Source: Cyanobacteria bacterium UBA947 (GTDB taxonomy: Bacteria; Cyanobacteriota; Vampirovibrionia; Gastranaerophilales; Gastranaerophilaceae). From it: a stretch of 17,439 nucleotides of DNA. Within the stretch, counting starts at the first letter, position 1. Every line of letters starts with the position of its first letter. The notes under the pieces are model-generated. The model was not told the origin of the DNA. It saw only the letters and a list, made by a program, of their open reading frames with translations, and searched no databases. Below are positions 1 through 8,026 of this stretch, in pieces. The position numbers and the translations under genes were made by a program. The stretch covers positions 45,786-63,224 of the forward strand of contig DBCX01000056.1 of assembly GCA_002293275.1 (NCBI GenBank), written 5' to 3'.

Positions 1-3000
1 GTTGCGCCGCCTGCCGCTGCCGCTGACATTGCCGCATCGCCTATTACGTCGTTGGCCGCTCTGGCAGCCTGGATTGCAGCCGGCGCTGCAGAAGCTCCCG
101 CTGCCTTACCTGCCTCCATTGCGCCTTGAACCGCGGCATTTGCGCCGTCAGCTGTAGGGAAGCCGCCCACACAAGACATCAGGGCGCCTACTGCGTTCAA
201 ACCGGCGTTGAGCCAGTCACCTTGGGTAAGAGAAACTACCGTCTTACCGACATCTACTGCCAGCCCGCCGTAAAGACCTATACCATAGGCCACATTACCG
301 ATATTAAACACCGTTGTACCTGTTGTTACTTGTGCGGTTCCGGCAGCTACCAGGGCAGCACCGGCAGCGGCAGTGTATGGAGTTGCCAACATTGGGGTAC
401 CGATACCTATTTGTACACCGCCTGCAGTTACCAAACCTGTACCTACACCTTTTGTAACGGTGCCGGCCAGCTTAACGCCTGTCATTACATAACCTGCAAT
501 AGTCAGGCCTTCCATCCATTTGGCAATAACTTCAGCATTCTTTTCGGCTTCTGACACAGTCGCCTCGGCCTTGGACTGATTTTTTGCAAGTTCTTTTTGG
601 AAACGTTCATTCAATCTTTGCCCTCTGGAAGCAAGCGATGTGAGGTGGGTAGTATTGCTTGTAATTGTAGTACCCATCTGGGTTGCGGTTCCTTTTAAAA
701 CGTCCAGCTTCGAGGTATCAGCCGCACCTGCAAGTGAAATACCCAAACCTTCGGATGCTGCCGGCGGGTTTGCCACAATTGCAGCCTGCTGTTCAATTTG
801 ACTCATAATACCGCCCAAGCTTCCTTCAAGCGCTTCGGTTGCGGAAGTAATTTGGACAATTTCCGCCTCGGTTTCTCTTAATTCTGTTTCTGTTCTCTTT
901 GTATCTTCTTTTGTTTTTTTATCAATATTCTTTAATGTCTTGCCATCTTTTTTACCTTTGGCTCCAAGACCTTTTGCCTGACCTGTGACTCCTTCGGTTT
1001 CAGAGGTCAACCCGGAGGCCTCCTTGGATGCGCCTGAAACCTGCTCAGGAGACATGTTGGCATAATCCGGGCCTGAATTTCCGCCTTTGCCTTGATCACC
1101 TGCATCAGAAACATTGTCGGTATTGCCGCTCGCGTCAGTCTGAGCCGGTTCAGATTCTGTGGCATCCTCGGATTCTTCAACTTGAGATATGTAATCCTGC
1201 GCCTCTTTCGCCACGGCAGAATCCTGACCTGACGGGTCAGACGGTGCGTTTGCGGCATCAATTACTTTTTGTGCATCTTCCACGCTGCCTTTTTGATCTT
1301 GCCCTTGGCCTTGATCTTCGCCTTGAATTTCGGCTGTTTCCTGCGCGTTTTGGGCAGGATTTTCATTTTGCTCAGGGGTATCGGCAGGAGTGTCGGCAAC
1401 AGCTTCTGTTTGTGCGCCTTGTGCGTTCAAGACAGAGGCGGAGCCGTCCGGCATCTTGATTTCCATCTGGCCGGTAAAACCTAAGCCTGTTTTTTGGATG
1501 CTTATGTTGCCAGCAAGCTCGCCCGCTGCCTGCTTGTGCGCGTATTCGTGTTTAAGAATTTCCATCAAGCTTTTTTGCTCTTCCGGGGTCTGTGTTTCTT
1601 CGTTAAGAACACCGGCCTCGTCGGCAGCGGCTTGTGTTTCTTTATCGCTTTCAATTGAGGCTTTCATTTTTTCTTCAACGCTGTCAAGCTTTGAGGTATC
1701 AAATTTTTGAGGCATTTTGTCAGCTTGAACGACTTTACCGTCAGCTGTGGTCATTTCGCCGGCAGCATCAACCTTTGCGCCTTTTTGGATTTCGGCCTGC
1801 ACATCGGATTTGGATTCAGGTGTTTCGGTTTTGTTGGCTGCTTCGGTTACCACACCGTCGTTGTTGACTGCTTTGCCTTCTTCAACCGGTGCTTCGGGAG
1901 CGGCAGCAGCGGCAGGTTCGCCGGCTGTTTCCGCGGTTTTGTCGGCTGTTTCGGCAGGTTTTGCGCTGTTGTCAGCGGCTTTGCCCTCTCCAGCGGCTGT
2001 TTTGTTTTCGGCAGCTTCATCGGCTTGCTCGCCTTCCGGTGCCTCCGGTGCTGCCGCTTGTGCGCCGACAAGCGTCATTTCTTCCACGGTTCCTTGACCT
2101 GCTTCAATTGTCTCAACTGTTTTGTCGTTAACCTTATTTTCCAATTCAAGGGATTTTTCGGTTACTTCGGACGCAGCACCTGCCGCAGCGCCTGTTGCCA
2201 GGTCAACCACACCGACTGCTTTGTGAGCGCCGGCTGCCGCAAACAACGCCGGTGCCATCAGTGCTCCAAGGCCCGGAAGCGCCAGTGCCGCCGCCGCTGC
2301 TGCCTGGAACCCTACTGCTGCACCGATTAATTGCGCGCCGATTTCAAGAGTTTCTTTACTGAAGTCTTTTCCTTCTTGCGCAACCGGCGGTGCATCTGTC
2401 TGCATTGTTGTGTGGGTATCCAGCACTGCGCCGAACAATTCCGCCAACTGAGTTTGGCCGCTGATACCAAGTTCTTTCAACTGGTTGCCGCAAGTGATAA
2501 TCATTTGTTTTTCTTCTGCTGTAAGCGGTTCGGCATCACCACCGTTTTCCGCCTCCTCAAATCTTGCAAGAAGCACGTCGTATATGGTTCTTGTGACAGC
2601 AGCTTCCATTCTTATGTCGTTTGCCTCGTCTTTTGCCGCTTTTGCAGTATCCAAACTTTCTTTCATCGCCTTGAAAATGTTTTGTGTCATCTCGGCGTTT
2701 TCTTTTGTTTCTTCCGCGCTTAATTTAGCGAATACAGTACCGATTTCAACGAGTGATTTGCCTTCCATCTCTTTGCGTTTCTTCGCAGCAGCGTTGCCGC
2801 CGCCTTCCACGCCAAGCTTGTCGGCCATTGAGTCAGGGACTTCGCCTTTTTCCATCGCTTCATCGTCTTCAATGGATTCTTTAACTTCTTTGGCTGTATC
2901 ATCAAGTTTTGCGGTATCATAAGGCAGCACAAGTTCGCCCGATGCGGTGGTTTCGCCTTCTTCTTCAAGCAATTGTTCTTTCTCTTTGGTTTTGCTGCTT

Positions 3001-5327
3001 TCAACAAGGTCACCGGATGCGGTGGTTTCGCCTTCTTCTTGGAGCAGTTGTTCTTTTGTTTCGGTTTCTTTGCTTTCAATAAGCTCACCGGACGCTGATA
3101 TCTCACCGGTTTCTTCAAGCAATTGTTCTTTCTGCTCGGTTTCATCGGTTGCAACCAGCTCACCTGATGCTGACATTTCGCCGGTTTCTGAAAGCGCGGC
3201 TTGTTCGGCTTCGGCTTCGCCTGTTGCGATGGTTTCGCCGGACGCGCTGACCGTTGATGCGTCTGTATCTTCGGCCGGAGCTTCTTCCTGACCTTCTTCG
3301 GCTGCAGGTTTTACTGCGCCGACAAGGGTAACATCCTGGATGGTCTGCTGGTTTGCTTTGATATCACTGATATCGTCGCTGCTGCTATCGTGAGCGTCGG
3401 TTGCCGCAGCCGAGTTAATCTCACCTGCAAGCTTGGTGAGCCCGCTTTGTGAAACATCGCTTGTGCCGACAGCGGTGTAGACAGCTGCCATTGCCGCCGC
3501 AAAGGAGCTGATAAACGCCATCCCGAACATGCCTGATACACCTGCAATGGCGTACATTTTAGCCGCAAATTCAAGCAGTTCACCGCCAAGCTGGAGCGTT
3601 TCGGCGCTGAAATCAACGGCTCTGTCGGCTGCCGGGTTGCTCATAGGGTCAATAGTATTTTCAAGCCCGCTGACTCTTGACAGCAGTGATGCCAAACCTC
3701 TTTGGCCTTCAACACCTTGTTCTTTAAGCTTTTCACCGAGTGCAAGGAGTCGTTCTTTATCTTGTTTTTCAAGCGGCTGTTCGCCGTCTTTTGCAGCTTC
3801 AAACCGTGAGACAAGCACATCGTATTCCGATTTAACACCCTGGGTTTCGCTGCCAATCTCTTCGGTCTTGTCGTTTGCGGCCTGAGCGGTTTTTTCGGAT
3901 TTCAAAATCAATTTTACAAGCTCTACCGCCGCTTCATCGTTTTGGACCTCCACGATTTTGCTCATCAGGGCAAACGATGTACCTTGCTCAAGCAGTGATT
4001 TTTCAGACAGATTTTTGCGGGCTTTTTGAGCATCGGTGAGGTTGTCCTCCTCACTGATTGCAACAAGTTCTTCCGGCTGGGTGCCTTCAATAACTTCGTC
4101 AGGGAGTTTTTCGGCTTCGGGTGCTTCTTCCTCCGTGATAAGCTGGTCTTCGCCCGGGAACATATCGTCAAGCTTTTCCTCATAATCCGGTGCTTCGTAA
4201 ATAACTTCCGCGGTTTCACCTTGCGATTCTTCGCTTGTTTCACCCATACCGACTACGGTATCGGCAGTGCTTTCAACATCGGCTTGTCTGTCAGGCTGCT
4301 CGCCGCTGATTGTTATATCAAGAATCGCGGCTGTTTCACCAAGCTGTGATGATACGGTTTCGGTAAAGCTTATCATTTTTTGGCTCATCTCAACCGTTTC
4401 TTGCGCAAGCCCTTTACCTTGTGATGCGGCAATGATTTTACCCATCGTACCGTAAACACTCGCGCTCTCAGGGCTTGGCCCCGCACCGTGTTTGGCCTCA
4501 TATTTTGCAAGCTCATAACCGATACTTGATGCCTCGTTAGCGTACTCACCTGCACCTTTCACAAACTTATCAAGCTGGTTCAGCGAGTTTGCAACATCAG
4601 CAAACCCTCTTGTTTTATCACCGATTTGCGCGGTCAATTCTTTTTTTGTATTGTACAATTCTTTGCCAAGCGCTCTGTAACGCGCCACCTGCTCGGCTGA
4701 AAGCTGCTCGCCGCTTTGAACTTTTTGATCAAGATCTTTCCATTCTTTGTCCAAATCCTCAATTTCGGATTCAACAGAGCCCATCAAATCCTCAATCTCA
4801 TTTTGCATCTTTTTCATATCCTCAATAACAGGATTAAACTCACTCAATGCGGTTTCAATTTTTTGTTCGTCTTCTGTGGAGCCTGCAATATGCTGCATCG
4901 CTGACTCGCGAAGCGCTTTGATATCCATATTGTTGTTGCTGGTACCGGCCTCTTCCTCAGCGCTTGCGGCATCCAGAACGGAGATATCGGCCTCAGCCTT
5001 TTGCATCGCGTGAGCCCATTTCAGCACGTCATCAGGGATAAGCACCCCGTCGGCTTCCATACCGATAATTTGCTCATAAGTGAATTGCGCCCATTCCGGG
5101 TCAACAACACCTGCGATGTATTTGAGACTTGCATTTCTGGTATTTGTACGACGGCGCAAAGCGTCTGCATCACCAAGCTCGTCCCAAGCCGCCAAATCAA
5201 CATAATTTCCCTCTTCATCTTGCAAAAGCAGCCGTTTATAATCGGCAACACTACCCCTCCAATCGGCCGGATTTTCCGATACATCAATACTATAATTTTG
5301 TCCTTTTAAAGTAATCTGTAATTTCAT
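1..5327 (-). CDS. Giant modular Ala/Gly-rich repeat protein, unknown function (3' end beyond window)
   Basis: Reading the minus strand from ATG at 5327 gives an uninterrupted frame to base 3, at least 1775 codons, continuing past the left edge. An AAGGAAAAGGA purine tract directly precedes the ATG. There is no signal peptide. In order: an N-terminal region (1-130); a charged, probably coiled-coil stretch (about 134-260); acidic linker; module A (443-671); a 25-residue repeat array (688-804); module B (857-1089); an Ala/Pro/Glu low-complexity linker; an HEYAH motif at 1260-1264; a Gln/Asp/Ala-rich linker; a second coiled-coil-like region; then a long Gly/Ala/Val hydrophobic segment (encoded about 1-490). 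Modules A and B share a start (KSLLEQGT / KSLVEIGT), a YDVL...RFE core, a DFS.ETL.. helix and a TLVGA end. Hydrophobic stretches inside the modules could insert in membranes. I do not recognise the whole protein. A secreted, surface or effector-like role is inference only. The frame itself is certain. Confidence 0.93.
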   Translation of the reverse strand, partial: MKLQITLKGQNYSIDVSENPADWRGSVADYKRLLLQDEEGNYVDLAAWDELGDADALRRRTNTRNASLKYIAGVVDPEWAQFTYEQIIGMEADGVLIPDDVLKWAHAMQKAEADISVLDAASAEEEAGTSNNNMDIKALRESAMQHIAGSTEDEQKIETALSEFNPVIEDMKKMQNEIEDLMGSVESEIEDLDKEWKDLDQKVQSGEQLSAEQVARYRALGKELYNTKKELTAQIGDKTRGFADVANSLNQLDKFVKGAGEYANEASSIGYELAKYEAKHGAGPSPESASVYGTMGKIIAASQGKGLAQETVEMSQKMISFTETVSSQLGETAAILDITISGEQPDRQADVESTADTVVGMGETSEESQGETAEVIYEAPDYEEKLDDMFPGEDQLITEEEAPEAEKLPDEVIEGTQPEELVAISEEDNLTDAQKARKNLSEKSLLEQGTSFALMSKIVEVQNDEAAVELVKLILKSEKTAQAANDKTEEIGSETQGVKSEYDVLVSRFEAAKDGEQPLEKQDKERLLALGEKLKEQGVEGQRGLASLLSRVSGLENTIDPMSNPAADRAVDFSAETLQLGGELLEFAAKMYAIAGVSGMFGMAFISSFAAAMAAVYTAVGTSDVSQSGLTKLAGEINSAAATDAHDSSSDDISDIKANQQTIQDVTLVGAVKPAAEEGQEEAPAEDTDASTVSASGETIATGEAEAEQAALSETGEMSASGELVATDETEQKEQLLEETGEISASGELIESKETETKEQLLQEEGETTASGDLVESSKTKEKEQLLEEEGETTASGELVLPYDTAKLDDTAKEVKESIEDDEAMEKGEVPDSMADKLGVEGGGNAAAKKRKEMEGKSLVEIGTVFAKLSAEETKENAEMTQNIFKAMKESLDTAKAAKDEANDIRMEAAVTRTIYDVLLARFEEAENGGDAEPLTAEEKQMIITCGNQLKELGISGQTQLAELFGAVLDTHTTMQTDAPPVAQEGKDFSKETLEIGAQLIGAAVGFQAAAAAALALPGLGALMAPALFAAAGAHKAVGVVDLATGAAAGAASEVTEKSLELENKVNDKTVETIEAGQGTVEEMTLVGAQAAAPEAPEGEQADEAAENKTAAGEGKAADNSAKPAETADKTAETAGEPAAAAAPEAPVEEGKAVNNDGVVTEAANKTETPESKSDVQAEIQKGAKVDAAGEMTTADGKVVQADKMPQKFDTSKLDSVEEKMKASIESDKETQAAADEAGVLNEETQTPEEQKSLMEILKHEYAHKQAAGELAGNISIQKTGLGFTGQMEIKMPDGSASVLNAQGAQTEAVADTPADTPEQNENPAQNAQETAEIQGEDQGQGQDQKGSVEDAQKVIDAANAPSDPSGQDSAVAKEAQDYISQVEESEDATESEPAQTDASGNTDNVSDAGDQGKGGNSGPDYANMSPEQVSGASKEASGLTSETEGVTGQAKGLGAKGKKDGKTLKNIDKKTKEDTKRTETELRETEAEIVQITSATEALEGSLGGIMSQIEQQAAIVANPPAASEGLGISLAGAADTSKLDVLKGTATQMGTTITSNTTHLTSLASRGQRLNERFQKELAKNQSKAEATVSEAEKNAEVIAKWMEGLTIAGYVMTGVKLAGTVTKGVGTGLVTAGGVQIGIGTPMLATPYTAAAGAALVAAGTAQVTTGTTVFNIGNVAYGIGLYGGLAVDVGKTVVSLTQGDWLNAGLNAVGALMSCVGGFPTADGANAAVQGAMEAGKAAGASAAPAAIQAARAANDVIGDAAMSAAAAGGA
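1536..1550 (-). other. HEYAH putative zinc-binding motif, SprA-related-like context
   Basis: Codons 1260-1264 of the giant protein spell HEYAH and are followed by KQAAGELAGNIS. The pattern HExxHxxAAGxxAG resembles the motif of the SprA-related putative metalloprotease family, where HExxHxxAGG is followed by a short beta-rich segment ending in a conserved G-V/M-x-I stretch. Here GQMEIKMPD follows about 15 residues later. The resemblance is from memory of the family, and catalytic activity is not shown. Confidence 0.5.
2061..4001 (-). repeat. Large internal duplication (modules A and B) within the giant gene
   Basis: Two protein modules of about 230 residues are clearly homologous: A is encoded at 4001-3315 and B at 2759-2061. 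Shared landmarks in the same order are KSL(L/V)E.GT.FA.(M/L)S, YDVL.(S/A)RFE.A, a LKE.G..GQ..LA.L segment, DFS.ETL..G..L, a hydrophobic Ala/Gly stretch, and V/M-TLVGA at the end. Each module is followed by an ASG/TADG-type segment and then a DT(A/S)KLD motif (2901-2918 and 1683-1700). A third DTSKLD lies at 702-719. A shorter, degenerate copy before module A ends in DITISG. Confidence 0.8.
2918..3266 (-). repeat. 75-bp (25-residue) in-frame tandem repeat array inside the giant gene
   Basis: Four complete 25-residue units lie at 3266-3192, 3191-3117, 3116-3042 and 3041-2967 (residues 688-787), with a partial fifth copy at about 2966-2918. The consensus is roughly EEtGEisASGELveskeTetKEQLL. The first unit is the most degenerate. 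DNA conservation is highest between the last two: a 25-bp block is identical at 2941-2965 and 3016-3040, exactly 75 bp apart. The array is acidic, hydrophilic and probably an extended spacer between modules A and B. Confidence 0.9.
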
Positions 5328-5458
5328 TCCTTTTCCTTTTGCGCGCCTACCGGTATTATTATCGGCATTTTTGCGCGTAACTTTAAGGAAAAACGGCCTT
5401 TGTAACGGAATATTAAGACCCCGCACGGCAGCCTCTCATTTACCCCTGTAACGGAATA
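5328..5458. other. Intergenic region upstream of the giant gene with a 17-bp direct repeat
   Basis: TGTAACGGAATATTAAG occurs at 5401-5417 and again at 5447-5463, where it contains the stop codon of the U32 gene. The copies start 46 bp apart and suggest a small duplication of the gene's 3' end. A weak promoter candidate for the giant gene on the minus strand is TTAAAG, 17 bp, GATAAT. No convincing intrinsic terminator follows the U32 gene. Confidence 0.6.
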
Positions 5459-7102
5459 TTAAGCGGTCAAAAACTTGTCCAAAAGCACGGGAACATATTT
5501 TTCGTTCAGCGCGCTAAAATCAAAGACAAACTCGTTGACACCGGCTCTGTACAGCTCGGGAACTTTATCAAATGCTTCCAAAATTTTGTCTTCAAACATG
5601 TGCATCCGGCAGAACCCGTCGCATGTGAACGGGTAGGTTTTTTTCAACGACGGGTCACGAAGCGCGAATTCGCCGTTGTGACAAGGCGCAGAGCATGACA
5701 GACGCGATATTATGGCGCTGTCGTTGTTCAGCGGGCACAACCCAAGGCTCGGAACCCTTATATTGCCTGCGATTGTGTACTTGCGCACGGGGATTTCGTT
5801 TTTAAGCTTCTTTATTGTGAGCAGCGCATGCTCCATGTCCGTAAACGATGTAAAATCAACCGCATGAATCGGCGCAATGTTGTTCAGGCACTTGATGGAA
5901 AGGCTGTTGAGCAGATTAATCCCCTGCCCGATTTCAATCGGGATATGGTTGATGTCAGAATCGTTAACAAACGCCCAAAAATAGCCGATATTGTTGATAA
6001 TAACAGAGGACGGTTTTAAAGCGCCGGTCATAATCTGCTTTTCGTGCTCAAAAACCCTGTCAAAGTCGCGCTCAATAAGGGTTCTTGGCGTTGACAGCTG
6101 CAGTTTTATATCGTATTTTTCGCAAAACTTTTTGACTTTTTCAATAATTTTGTGGAAGCTGCTTGTCGCAAGGTCAAATGTAGAGAGGATTTCGCCGTAT
6201 TCAACGGAGTAGACGGGGTTGTGGCCGATTTTGGTTATGTATTTTTCAAGCTCTTTGAGCTGCGCGAGCTTGGACAGACGCAAATTCAGCCGGTACGGCG
6301 TCGGAGCGGCGCCTCGCTCTTGCTTGCGCATCGGTCGTTTTTCCAGCTCCCATTCAAAAAACTCAATATTGCGCGCGAACTTAAAATCCTTGCCCTCTGC
6401 GCTGACGACCTCACCCGAGAAATGATTTGTCTGGTAAACGCTTTTGCGAACGTGTTTGAACGGCAGTTTTTGGTTTTTGAACAGCTTTGGTTTTTCCAAA
6501 ATCTTTTCAATCAGCTCAATCGCCTCCAATATCTCGTCCGAGGTCGCAAACTTACCCTTAATCACAACAAACTCAATAGCTTTGAGCTTTTTAATATCCT
6601 CGGCGCACCAGGGCAGGCTGTCTGTGTCAATCGCGAGCGGAAGCTTGGTGTACTGCTTGATTTTTTGGATATTTTTCATGTAAATTTCTTCGGTGATGAT
6701 GACGTTATCAACCTTGTGGAAATTGTTCAAAAAATCAATACCGGCAAGGTTGTGGATGTCAAAATATGAGTCCGCAATCACGCGAAACGGCAGGTTGAAC
6801 AGCTTTATCGCCTCCAATATCGCAAAATTATTTATCAAAATCCCGCAAATATCCATTGTTTTAAGCGATTTGAGCATCTTTTTAATCTCGGGCAGATTTT
6901 CTTCGGTTATATCGTGTTTGAAATTGATATAAAGGTCTGATTTGGCAGCCTTTGCCGCATCAATAAACTCGTTTATGTAGTCAAAATTTCCGTCCAAAAA
7001 CTTGTGGTGATAGACGTAGTATTTCCGGCAGGCGGTCGCTGCGGCAAATTCTGTGATGTCATCGGGCTTTTTCACCGGCGAAATTATTTTGATATCGTCC
7101 AT
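5459..7102 (-). CDS. Peptidase U32-family protein
   Basis: This 547-residue cytosolic protein has the layout of the U32 family: an alpha/beta barrel-like N-terminal part and a conserved C-terminal block with clustered cysteines. Cysteines at about 456, 470, 474, 494 and 498 surround SAPCHNGEFALRD and FPFTCDGFC-like segments, matching the family pattern of Cys-x(n)-Cys ... L-x-D-P ... P-x-x-C. Members act as collagenase-like peptidases, in tRNA hydroxylation (TrhP/RlhA type) or as 4Fe-4S UbiU/UbiV-type proteins. The cysteines would suit an Fe-S cluster better than a protease, but I cannot assign the subgroup. The ATG at 7102 lies 6 bp after the coaX stop, so the two are probably co-transcribed and translationally coupled. 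Confidence 0.8.
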   Translation of the reverse strand: MDDIKIISPVKKPDDITEFAAATACRKYYVYHHKFLDGNFDYINEFIDAAKAAKSDLYINFKHDITEENLPEIKKMLKSLKTMDICGILINNFAILEAIKLFNLPFRVIADSYFDIHNLAGIDFLNNFHKVDNVIITEEIYMKNIQKIKQYTKLPLAIDTDSLPWCAEDIKKLKAIEFVVIKGKFATSDEILEAIELIEKILEKPKLFKNQKLPFKHVRKSVYQTNHFSGEVVSAEGKDFKFARNIEFFEWELEKRPMRKQERGAAPTPYRLNLRLSKLAQLKELEKYITKIGHNPVYSVEYGEILSTFDLATSSFHKIIEKVKKFCEKYDIKLQLSTPRTLIERDFDRVFEHEKQIMTGALKPSSVIINNIGYFWAFVNDSDINHIPIEIGQGINLLNSLSIKCLNNIAPIHAVDFTSFTDMEHALLTIKKLKNEIPVRKYTIAGNIRVPSLGLCPLNNDSAIISRLSCSAPCHNGEFALRDPSLKKTYPFTCDGFCRMHMFEDKILEAFDKVPELYRAGVNEFVFDFSALNEKYVPVLLDKFLTA

Positions 7103-7108
7103 AGGGCT

Positions 7109-8026
7109 CTACCTGTCACCGCGCACGTGATGTGCGGTTTTTGTTAAAATCCCAACATTCAAATTATACAAGTGCCGCAACCCCTCCAAAGTGAGTGTGG
7201 GGTTGACAAAATCAAATTTGCGATTCATGTAACTTGCCACAAGGCCGCAATATCCGCCGGTTGCAACGATTATCGCCTGTGAGCCGAGCTCTTTTTCCAT
7301 TTGGCAGGTCAAATTATCAATCATTGCGGCGCTGCCGCGGATTACACCTGATAAAATCGCGTCTGCGGTGTTGTTTCCGACCGCTGTGTGCGAAATCGCC
7401 GCATCAATCCAGGGAAGTTTTGAGGTGTATTTACTCAAAGTGTTCAGCTGCAAGTTGAGTCCGGGCGCGATTGCACCGCCGATGAACTCACCGTTTTGGT
7501 TGACCACATCAAACGATGTTGCGGTACCAAAATCCACGACAATAACGGGTTTGGCGCAGATATGTTGCCTCGGAGGACCTTCGGGAGCGACGCGAGGAGC
7601 GGTGCAGGTCCGACGGGGGAATATATCTGCGCCAAACCCTTGTTGATACAGAATATGCGCGCCTGCGGCGTTTGCAATCCTGTCGGCGCCGGCTTCGGCG
7701 GGGTTTTGCATAGTGATTTTTATACCGGTGTCTATTTCGTGCGACAAGACAATCGGCTCAATCCCAAACACATTTGCCGCGGCAGCGCAAAACTTTGGCG
7801 TAAGCTCGTTGACAACGGAAGCAATGATGCAGCCGTTTACGTCAAAGCCTTTGAACAGCGATTTTAGCAGGACTTCGTACTCGGGCTGCGAAAGGTCTTT
7901 GTCCGATGCCAAACGAAACTGTTCAACAAGTGCTGCGCCTGCGGCGGGCGATGAAATCGCATCCTCGCAGCCGTCAAATAGTCCCAGCGTAATGCTTGTA
8001 TTCCCTATATCAGCGGTTAACAGCAC
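7109..8026 (-). CDS. coaX: Type III pantothenate kinase (with in-frame palindromic insertion)
   Basis: CoaX phosphorylates pantothenate using ATP, the first step of CoA synthesis, in the cytosol. The ASKHA-fold signatures are present: DIGNTSITLGLFDG at the N-terminus (Asp6), GADRIANA, VIVVDFGTATSFDVV, GGAIAPGL and ATGGY. The start is GTG at 8026, with AAGGAG 8 nt upstream. At 305 residues it is longer than the usual 255-260. Residues 130-160 are an extra Pro/Arg-rich segment encoded by a 93-bp palindrome, placed between the first lobe and the VIVVDFG strand, a junction that could tolerate a loop. The frame is intact and all recognisable motifs survive, so the enzyme is probably active. A further short insertion (about AISSPAAGAA) sits near residue 25. 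It is the middle gene of a likely operon with the 69-residue protein and the U32 gene. Confidence 0.93.
   Translation of the reverse strand: MLLTADIGNTSITLGLFDGCEDAISSPAAGAALVEQFRLASDKDLSQPEYEVLLKSLFKGFDVNGCIIASVVNELTPKFCAAAANVFGIEPIVLSHEIDTGIKITMQNPAEAGADRIANAAGAHILYQQGFGADIFPRRTCTAPRVAPEGPPRQHICAKPVIVVDFGTATSFDVVNQNGEFIGGAIAPGLNLQLNTLSKYTSKLPWIDAAISHTAVGNNTADAILSGVIRGSAAMIDNLTCQMEKELGSQAIIVATGGYCGLVASYMNRKFDFVNPTLTLEGLRHLYNLNVGILTKTAHHVRGDR
7547..7639. repeat. 93-bp palindromic element inserted in frame in coaX (RPE-like)
   Basis: Perfect 17-bp inverted repeats bound the element: GGGTTTGGCGCAGATAT at 7547-7563 and its reverse complement at 7623-7639. Further arm pairing exists inside, for example GGACCT at 7575-7580 with AGGTCC at 7606-7611, so nearly the whole unit can fold as one hairpin. 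The length is exactly 31 codons and it begins on a codon boundary of coaX, adding residues 130-160. No target-site duplication is evident. The design recalls Rickettsia palindromic elements, which also insert in frame in genes. No second copy was seen in this window. Confidence 0.85.

Noticed and set aside
2918..3266. 75-bp periodic repeats as a possible CRISPR array
   Set aside because: The repeats are contiguous, in frame and encode a conserved 25-residue unit; there are no unique spacers or cas genes.
126..4828. Many plus- and minus-strand frames of 60-200 codons across the left third
   Set aside because: They overlap the giant minus-strand gene in other frames; their Cys/Phe- or Ser-rich products mirror its Ala/Glu/Lys-rich codons and show no start signals.
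6152..6769. A 205-codon plus-strand frame opposite the U32 gene
   Set aside because: It is antisense to a gene with family motifs, without promoter or ribosome-binding site.
7444..7677. Minus-strand and plus-strand frames crossing the coaX palindrome (also 7496-7867)
   Set aside because: The palindrome happens to be open in several frames; only the CoaX frame has family motifs on both sides.
7109..8026. coaX as a pseudogene broken by the palindrome
   Set aside because: The insertion is a multiple of three with no stops, and all motifs remain on both sides.
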